From Styela clava (Eukaryota; Chordata; Ascidiacea; Stolidobranchia; Styelidae), in assembly GCF_964204865.1 (NCBI RefSeq), contig NC_135259.1, forward strand, positions 19,912,974 through 19,976,973: a stretch of 64,000 bases of DNA, in the 5' to 3' direction. The notes below the pieces were generated by a model that did no database searches, had not been told where the DNA came from, and saw nothing but the letters and a program-made list of their open reading frames with translations. The stretch's first letter is position 1. Each line of letters starts with the position of its first letter. Positions 56,822-64,000 of this stretch are shown piece after piece. The translations under genes were made by a program, and so were the position numbers.

Positions 56822-59800
56822 ATGAAAATAGTTTGCGCTGGTTTTTGGAAGACGGGAACAAAAAGCCTAGCAGAGGCATTAACGATACTTGGGTATAAAG
56901 TCTATACCCATTATGACCAACAAGTCGAATTCCTGGACTTGTTTGAAAAATTTTATAAAGGTGAGTTTGTATACTCGGAGCTGCCTTCTAGGCAAGGCGG
57001 TGGCTTTGGGGGCAATTTTCTTCGTTTCTGGTCTGAGAACTTTTGTCCCTTACTCTGGGTTGTAAAAAAATTTGACTACAACTTAAACTGAACTGAACTA
57101 AGAAAATCTGCTATGTGTGATACAGAAAAATGCTCACTATACATTTCAAAAAGAAGGGGCTGACCCATGGTTACACCCCTGGGGCCTCCCGAAGTATGCG
57201 AACCAAGATGGCGGACATCGGAATGTAATATGTGTACTAGGTTAGGGTTAGGCCATAATTTTAGGTATAAATACTACGGGAGGCTTTTGGCTAGTCTTCG
57301 AACTGATAATAGGACTAAAATGAGGAAAATTGGAAAAAAATTATCGCCTAACCCTAACCTGTTACCCATGTTACGTTCCGATGTCCGCCATCTTGGTTCG
57401 CATACTTCGGGAGCACCCACTCCTGTATGTTATTAAAATCGGAAACTAGTTATTTGAAAACCTTTGTACAAAAAATTACAATTTGTATTGCAGGTACAGT
57501 CACAGATGAAGATATTCGAGAAACATTGAAAGATGTCGATGTTGTGATTGACGGCCAGGCTATCCCACTATGGGAACATATTTACAAAGCCATACCAGGC
57601 ACCAAGGTAAATAAAGGGTGTCCTAAGTCAAGTCAAGTTTTTTTTCTCCAACCAGTAAAAAACAAAAAATCATGAAAAAATATAAAAAAATAATGATATT
57701 TAAATTAATGGGGAACGGAAGCCGCAGGGAACAAAAATTGGTTATCGAGCTGTGACAACCTGTCCTAATAAGTTTTTAAATTGCAAAGAGAATTTATTGA
57801 TGCCATATATTGTTTTGGTATGTATTAAACGAAGTAAAAATACTTAAACAATTACTGATTAAAAAACAACAAACCTGGTTAAAATATATTGAGAACTGAC
57901 TTAATAACAAAACTGAAATTGTAAAGGAACTTTATGGACACCCTGTATTAAAAGAATTCGCTCGTGTCTTTGCTTAAAGTTAAGTCTCGTTCACTTCTGA
58001 AAGAAATTGTAAATCACGGAGGGTTATGGTTGTACATTACATTCATTGTGAGTTCTCGCACTCACTCGGAAGTAAAGGAGATGAGTTATTACTTATCGAT
58101 CTTAAGATCGGTAAGTATATTGATAGGTATTTGTCTGTATGTATGTATGTCTGTCTGTGTGTGTGTCTGTTAGATGCATGCGATATCTCACGAAAGCGAG
58201 ATTGAATCTGCTCCAGATTTTGCATGTGCATTCATCTTATCTCGGACCAGAAGCCTATTGATTTAGTGCGAATTATGTCGTATAATTAGCGAGTTATCAA
58301 TCAATTATTGATATAGTGATCTAGATTTTTGTAAAGCGAGAGAATTTTGAAACCCGCCGAGTGTGTGTGTGCGATGCGCAGTGCGCAAGTTACAAGAGCG
58401 GATGAATCGAAACTGCAGTTTCTGTTTTGAGGGATCCCCTAACTATCGATCGATAAGTCTTCGGTTTCCAACCGATATTCTCGTCTTAGACTATTAAGAA
58501 CCATTGTTATAAGCACGACATGCGATAAAGTAATTGCAGAAAATCAGCTTAATTCCCAGCAAACTTAATTTCACCATAGGCTGAATTTTTTGGAAACCAC
58601 CCATCAGTTTTACTTTTTCTTGGTGTTCCGCAAGACGAGATAAAAGACTGGTTAAGGGTGTTGTGCATATGGAATAATAAAAAGTACAAAGATAAAAATT
58701 GAGTTACAGAAGATATTGGGAATCAAAACTTCAACAATTTCCAATGGTGTGGGGTCCCTTGGGCTTACCTTATTACTTATCGATCTTAAGATTATCGATC
58801 TTAAGATCGGTAAGTATATTGATAGGTATTTGTCTGTATGTCTGTCTGTCTGTCTGTGTGTGTGTCTGTTAGATGCACGCGATATCTCATGAAAGCGAGA
58901 TTGAATCTGCTCCAGATTTTGCATGTGCATTCATCTTATCTTGGACCAGAAGCCTATTGATTTTGGGCGAATTATGTCGTATAATTAGCGAGTTATCAAT
59001 CAATTATTGATATAGTGATCTAGATTTTTGTAAAGCGAGAGAATTTTGAAACCCGCCGAGTGTGTGTGTGCAGTGCGCAAGTTACAAGAGCGGATGAATC
59101 GAAACTGCAGTTTCTGTTTTGGGGGATCCCCTAACTATCGATCGATAAGTCTTCGTTTTCCAACCGATATTCTCGTTTTTTTGTTATTACTTATCGATTT
59201 TAATTGGTAATGCACGCGATATCTCACGAAAGCGAGATCGAATCTGCTCCAGATTTTGCATGTGCATTCATCATATGTGGGACCAGAAGCTTATTGATTT
59301 TGGATGAACTATGTCGTATAATTAGAGAGTTATTAATTAATTATTGATGGGACACAAGGTGTCACTATGGAGTAAGAGCGCTGTTTTGGGGGATCCCCTA
59401 ACTTTCGATCGATAAGTCTTCGGTCTCTGACCGATATTCTCGTTAGATTGACTGTTGATCAGTACTAGATGCCACCAGTCACTTCTTCCCGTTTTTTTAC
59501 TGGGCTCTGCTACTGCCTTTGTTCCTTTCACATGAATTAAAGAATTTTAGAAACTGTTCAAGACAAGATTAATGAATAACATCTTTCTCTTCCGTTAACT
59601 ACAGTGACACTGTGATATTGGGTTGCTCAAATGTGTCTCAAAGTCTGGCTTTTTTTTTTTTTTTTTTTTTTAACTTTTTTCTTGGGATGATTTAATGTTA
59701 GACTCCCTCCCTCATAGGTGACTCTGCTCGATAGCCATCACTGGTTTATCGCGTCTCCTTTCACATTGAAATGCATTTTTGTGTACTTTCGGTGTACTGA

Positions 59801-61162
59801 TCTCCAGAAAACAGTTTTCGTCAGAACAGCTCACATCTTACGAGAATTACTCTCTCTATCAATTGATGGCCCTGGCATGACCTCAGGAAATTAATAATAA
59901 CAAAAATAATGCTTTCATGTCCTCACTAACAACAGGTGATACTGACAACCAGAGATGACGATTCTTGGTGGAAAAGCTTTAAAAGTCAAGGAAACAAAAT
60001 GCCAATCTCATGGAGAATTGCTATGTTTTTGTTGATGTTTGTGCCAAGTGGCTGGAGATTGATGAAATGCACTATTGGAGCATGTAAGCTATAGCTGATT
60101 ATATGGCGGACACCTGAACGTAGTATGTGTACCAGAATAGGGTTAGGCCATAATATCAGGTACAAATACTATGGGATTCACTTGGCTAGTCCCCGGTCTC
60201 GTAATAAAACTAAAATAAGGAAAATTGGAATAAAATTGTGGCCTAACCCTAACCTGGTACATTTACTACACATGAAAAAGTTTTAGAAAATTTGGATCAT
60301 TCAGAATATCAAATCGGACAGATTTTTATCTTTAATAATCCACGGCAAACTAGCTCCAATGTAAAAACTGAAGAGTTGTATCCGAGGCCACTGTGATTTC
60401 ACAGTTCGGTGTTGTGACACATTGTGCTAAGCGTTAGGAATACGCTTGTCACGGCACCTCTGATTATCCTGCGTGGGTTCGCAGATTCGATTCTCATGCG
60501 GGAATAGGTATGTGCGAGAGGATTGCTGGACTTCCAGTCCATGCTTCCGAAAACAAATAACTGGCTTACTAATCCCATACCCGACATGGACTGGTAATCG
60601 GACGAGAGGCCATGGTTTGCCATATGATTTAGCTGTCTTATCGGCTTCCCTCTCCCCCAGGATAAATATAAAACCTATTCTATAAATATCATCACATTCA
60701 ATTATATTTTATTATCCTTGTATCATTTTTTACCAAGCCGGGATGGATGGAATTTTTAAAAAGTATCAATTTCTGTTAAATGTACTTGTGATGTCTTTTT
60801 CAGTGAATCTGTGTGTACCTATCGAAGGCCCATATGCGATTCCTTTGATGAAGATGCCCAGCAATGAGAGACTGTATAAAATGAAGTTTCGCCAGCACAA
60901 CAGTTACGTACTGGAAACCGTTCCTGACAGAGACCTCCTAGTCTTCCCAGTTGGGGAAAATAAATGGGAACCTTTGTGTGAATTTTTAGGGGTAGATGTC
61001 CCGGATGTACCCTACCCCCATAAAAATAAAGCTGCGGCTTTCATGACGACTGAAAAAAGGCCGCTCACACCACCTGTAAAACGAATGTTTTATGAAATGC
61101 TGATTATGTTTTCTATATTTGTTGCTATTTGTGCTTGTCTTATTTACTACTTGGTCACATAA
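56822..61162 (+). CDS. Sulfotransferase-family protein with C-terminal membrane anchor
   Basis: Four exons (56822-56960, 57494-57606, 59936-60083, 60804-61162) join in frame to 252 residues. The first 25 residues carry the PAPS-binding P-loop, AGFWKTGTKSLAEAL, at the very N-terminus without a signal peptide. Further blocks: VVIDGQAIPLWEHI, TTRDDDSWWKSF, RLYKMKFRQHNSYV, VPDRDLLVF and WEPLCEFLGVDVPDVPYPH. These are typical of the widespread invertebrate 'sulfotransferase 4-like' family, whose substrates are mostly unknown. The C-terminus is one hydrophobic segment, from about residue 229 to the end (MLIMFSIFVAICACLIYYLV), so the protein is probably tail-anchored with the enzyme in the cytosol. 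Introns 1-3 are loaded with MITEs, three Helentron-like copies and a SINE. Confidence 0.88.
57180..57418. mobile_element. A-family MITE in intron 1
   Basis: Near full-length copy, very close to the nested one at 43351-43585 but in opposite orientation. It ends about 75 bases before the exon at 57494. Confidence 0.88.
57614..57945. mobile_element. Mariner-like MITE, long variant
   Basis: AGGGTGTCC near the left end and GGACACCCTG-TA at the right, with the family interior and about 100 extra bases. It starts 7 bases after the exon 2 donor. Confidence 0.75.
58086..58485 (+). mobile_element. Helentron-like element, copy 2
   Basis: TTATTACTTATCGATC start, GTCTGTCTG microsatellite near the 5' end, GATCGATAAG near the 3' end, then a hairpin and ATTCTCGT. 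Confidence 0.78.
58770..59177 (+). mobile_element. Helentron-like element, copy 3
   Basis: Nearly identical to copy 2 over about 390 bases, with a duplicated 'atcgatcttaagat' at the 5' end. Confidence 0.78.
59183..59444 (+). mobile_element. Helentron-like element, copy 4
   Basis: Starts within 6 bases of the end of copy 3, in the same orientation, with an internal deletion. The interior is closer to copy 1 (7339-7630), sharing 'gggacac..ggtgtcacta'. Confidence 0.75.
59651..59671. repeat. Poly(T) run
   Basis: About 21 T in a row in intron 2 of the sulfotransferase-like gene. Confidence 0.9.
60101..60271. mobile_element. A-family MITE, one arm truncated
   Basis: Begins 'ggcggacacctgaacgtag' and ends 'aacctggtacatttactac'; the outer right arm is absent. 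Confidence 0.82.
60405..60685 (+). mobile_element. SINE with internal deletion
   Basis: Head 'gttgtgacacattgtgctaag' and B-box-like region 'tcgcagattcgattctc', then the body and tail as in the reference copy. About 60 bases are missing after 'gattgctggact'. Confidence 0.85.
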
Positions 61163-61980
61163 TTTTCCATTTAACTCTGCACAGGTTTCAAATCCTCGCT
61201 GAGACTTGAGATTATTATTGACGAGGGCATGATAGCTTACCTTCATTTCAATCGAGGTTTAATATAACTAGCGTATACTGACATGTGACACCACTAAAAA
61301 AACGCAGCTTCATCACTTTGAGGTAATTTCTGGGGAACAAAAAAATTTGTAAAAATGAGTCGGTTTTATTAGTTTTATATTAGTCATTCAATTTCAAAGC
61401 CATAAAGTAGTACATATGTTTGAGCATATTATACTTGGGTCACAAGAATTCTATTTTTTAGAGAAATTTGGGTTTGAGTAAAAATTGGGACCCAAAGCAA
61501 ACTATATAGTCGCAGTAGGTTCCACACTTTCTCAGGTTCTGCGCTTATTTTAGGTGTAATTATTAAATTTAACCATTATAATTTTTAATGATATATAAGT
61601 CATCGCTGTACATGCGAAGATCGTAAAGTGAAGTTTCATTGATTCAGATTTCAAACACCTTTAAAAGGATAAAATGTAAATACGAATTCATATATTTTAC
61701 GATATGTAAATTTTCAGTTATTATTCTAGTCTCTTCCCGGGCTGGGCCCCACACAATCTGTTTGCACGAGGTCCAGCATTAGCTAAGGCTGGCCCTGTTG
61801 AAGCCCATGTTTGCACTAAATAAGGCTGAGATACAGATGGGGGTCGGAAGTCTGCATACTGACGAACACAGCCCAATATTCAGCGGAACTTTTTCAATGA
61901 GCATCTCGAAATCTTGCTTTCTAAACTTTGGCGATTCAGCTTTCTGGTTACATTGTAAGCTATTTTGCAATATATACATA

Positions 61981-62185
61981 CAGGGTGTCCATAAAGTCGT
62001 TTTACAATTTCAATTTTGTTATGAAGTCAGTTCTCAGTATATCTCAACCAGGTTTGTTGTTTTTTAATCAGTAATTGTTTAAGTATTTTTACATCATTTA
62101 ATACATCAGCGAGGGCAAAAACAATATATGGTATCGATAAATTACCTGCGTATTTTAAAAAATATTTAGAATTCATGGACACCCT
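61981..62185. mobile_element. Mariner-like MITE, 205 bp, reference copy
   Basis: CAGGGTGTCCATAAAGTC at the left, CATGGACACCCTG at the right, TA on both sides. No frame. Confidence 0.88.
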
Positions 62186-62292
62186 GTATCAAAAGATCTG
62201 AGATAAATTTTTAATATTATTTACCTTTGTTCAAAATGCAGTAATGTCTATACAGAATTGATTATTTGCCAGAATTGTCTAATGATAATGTA

Positions 62293-62522
62293 CGGTACTC
62301 CCGAAGTATGTGAACCAAGAAGGCGGACATCGGAACGTAATATGTGTACCAGGTTAGGCAATAATTTCAGGTACAAATACTAGGGGAGTCACTTGGCTAG
62401 CCACCGAACTTGTAATAGAACTAAAATAAGGGAAATTGGAATAAGATTATGGCCTAACCCTAAACTGGTACACATACTATGTTCAGGTGTCCGCCATCTA
62501 GGTTCACATACTTCGGGAGTAC
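62293..62522. mobile_element. A-family MITE, full-length reference copy
   Basis: About 230 bases with arms of roughly 75 bases. Order: 'ggtactcccgaagtatgtg', 'accaagaaggcggacatcg', 'gtaatatgtgtaccagg', 'cacttggctagccaccg', then the complement arm. Confidence 0.9.
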
Positions 62523-62896
62523 CTAATGTGCTTCCTTTACAATCAATTTTTTTTTAAATCTACTTTTTGTAATTGAGGTATCGATGTTTTCCATGTGTAA
62601 ACTTGTTTAAAAATCAGGTCGTAATTTGCGAGCTCGTTACCTTGCATGGGCTTTTGTAATATTTGTATATAAATAAAGGTTGATTCATTAAACATCCATT
62701 CATTCTGTTTTTAAAAATAGTGAAAGATTAGTTATTTTAAAATAATCACTTGTTTTCTCTAAAATTCTTGCTAAGGTCTTGCTTTGAGATATTATTAAAA
62801 ATATTTTATTGAAATGATTATTGTTATTTTACTTGATTAAAAATGCAGCAATGTATTTATATATATATATATATATGTCTTGATGTATGTAATGTA

Positions 62897-63025
62897 CAGG
62901 GTTATTATGAAGTCTAACTTTGTAAAATAACTTTGATGTGCTTCATGTGTATTAAATGAAGCCAAAAACTTAAACACTGATTAAAATAAAAATGGTTAAA
63001 ATACGTCGGACTTTATAAACACCCT
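62897..63025. mobile_element. Mariner-like MITE, short variant
   Basis: Ends CAGGGTTATTATGAAGTC and GACTTTATAAACACCCTG with TA flanks, 129 bases. An (AT)n run lies just before it (about 62854-62876). Confidence 0.75.
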
Positions 63026-64000
63026 GTACGTTAATCATTTTATCTAATCATGCTGCAAAATCTTTTTAATATCAATCATAATGTTGTGTTGTAATCAAAA
63101 TTTTGAATAAATTTGCCCTATGGTGCCCCCCAGTGGTTTCCACCCAGTTTTCCGCACAGTCGAGGGGTTCCGCAAGTTTGTATTAAAATTCGACAAAGTC
63201 TATATTAAATGTTGTTGGATCTCCGTTCTAGGAAACCCTTATTCTTAGTTGTTTTAGCTGCTTATCTGTGGCCGGAGCTGCAGCAGGATGGAGTTTCTCA
63301 CGTGCGTTGTCTTCTCGTCAGTCATGTGCGTTTCATCGGATTGCTGTTACGTTTTACGGCAGCAGCGAAAAACGCGCCGAACGTTGAGAATTTTTCAATT
63401 TTGTTATCAATTTGTCGCCAACTAGTTCGACAATTAAAATTGGCTAGAACGCAGCCCTTAGTGGAAAAAATAGTCTCTCGAACAAGCTATTTTTCATCAT
63501 GATCATTCCTAAACTTGGGGATTTTAGTGAACATTATCCACCGTTCACGGAAGATGAGACGCACACAGTTCAAATGAACTGACATATCCTGTAACGCGGT
63601 CAGTGCACTCGTTATAGGTGCAATTTTGCGTGGATGGTAACGAATTGCTGGAGTGCGGCCCTCATGTATCAGCTGAGATCCTTTAAATTGTTTTAAATAT
63701 AATCTGAGAGGGAGAGATTTTATTCCACGAAACAGTGTTAAAAAAGGACAATAGTACAGATTTTTATGAAAATACATACACGGGTATAGTATATATAATA
63801 ATTGCGTTTCACTGGCACCTCGTGAAAAGCAAAAAAAAAGTGTTTCGCCTCAAATTGTCGTTTTACATTTTTTTGATTGGCCTATTTTGTTATGGTAACA
63901 AATATACTCAATTGTTCCTAAGGTTCCTCAAGTCTCTGGATTGGTTTATCCAGATTTCAGATAATCATTTCGTTCGTAGTGCGTGAAATATAGCAACGAC
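63026..64000. other. Right edge, no supported gene
   Basis: A hAT-like end (cagtggtttccaccc, 63130) has no visible partner. Open frames at 63209-63502 and 63735-63986 show no recognisable domain. Confidence 0.5.

Noticed and set aside
58130-58170. CRISPR-like or regulatory array from the GTCT/GTGT repeats
   Set aside because: This is a microsatellite inside a Helentron-like element of an animal genome.
62330-62480. Telomere-like TTAGGG units inside repeats
   Set aside because: They are two-unit pieces of the A and B MITE arms and recur in every copy; not telomeric arrays.
63209-63986. Two open frames at the right edge
   Set aside because: No motif, possibly truncated by the window; not enough to call a gene.

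Overview
This window is animal nuclear DNA: AT-rich, with GT-AG introns, vertebrate-like single-copy housekeeping genes and a heavy load of short DNA transposons. My best guess is an ascidian tunicate. The proteins are deuterostome-like, introns are short or absent, and most start codons sit just downstream of an orphan 3' splice acceptor, as expected if messages receive a trans-spliced leader. This placement is an inference; the sequence carries no species label.

Layout from left to right: MDP1 phosphatase (1.5-2.0 kb, +); TYW2/TRMT12 wybutosine enzyme (3.3-7.4 kb, +); CCDC137-like nucleolar protein (8.5-10.8 kb, +); intronless AMT, the glycine cleavage T protein (13.0-14.2 kb, -); a multi-exon gene I do not recognise that carries pieces resembling an Ulp1/C48-type cysteine protease (16.9-24.8 kb, -); a complete, apparently intact hAT transposon with its transposase (25.8-28.6 kb); a repeat-rich stretch without recognisable genes (28.7-35.1 kb); intronless NSUN2 tRNA m5C methyltransferase (35.8-38.0 kb, +); EIF1A with an unusually long acidic tail (39.2-43.1 kb, +); SIVA1 with a canonical PCNA-binding motif (48.3-50.9 kb, +); intronless GPCPD1 (52.5-54.3 kb, +); and a membrane-anchored sulfotransferase-family protein (56.8-61.2 kb, +).

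The genes do not form one pathway, although three concern tRNA modification or translation (TYW2, NSUN2, EIF1A). Between and inside them lie at least six repeat families: hAT elements with 8-bp target duplications; two related fold-back MITE families (called A and B here); a mariner-like MITE with TA duplications; a tRNA-derived SINE; Helentron-like elements with a 3' hairpin; and isolated near-perfect hairpins. Several are nested, which gives relative ages. The most notable points are a TYW2 reading frame whose last codons and stop come from a Helentron-like end, the intact hAT element, the protease-like gene with catalytic motifs in an odd order, and the PIP box in SIVA.
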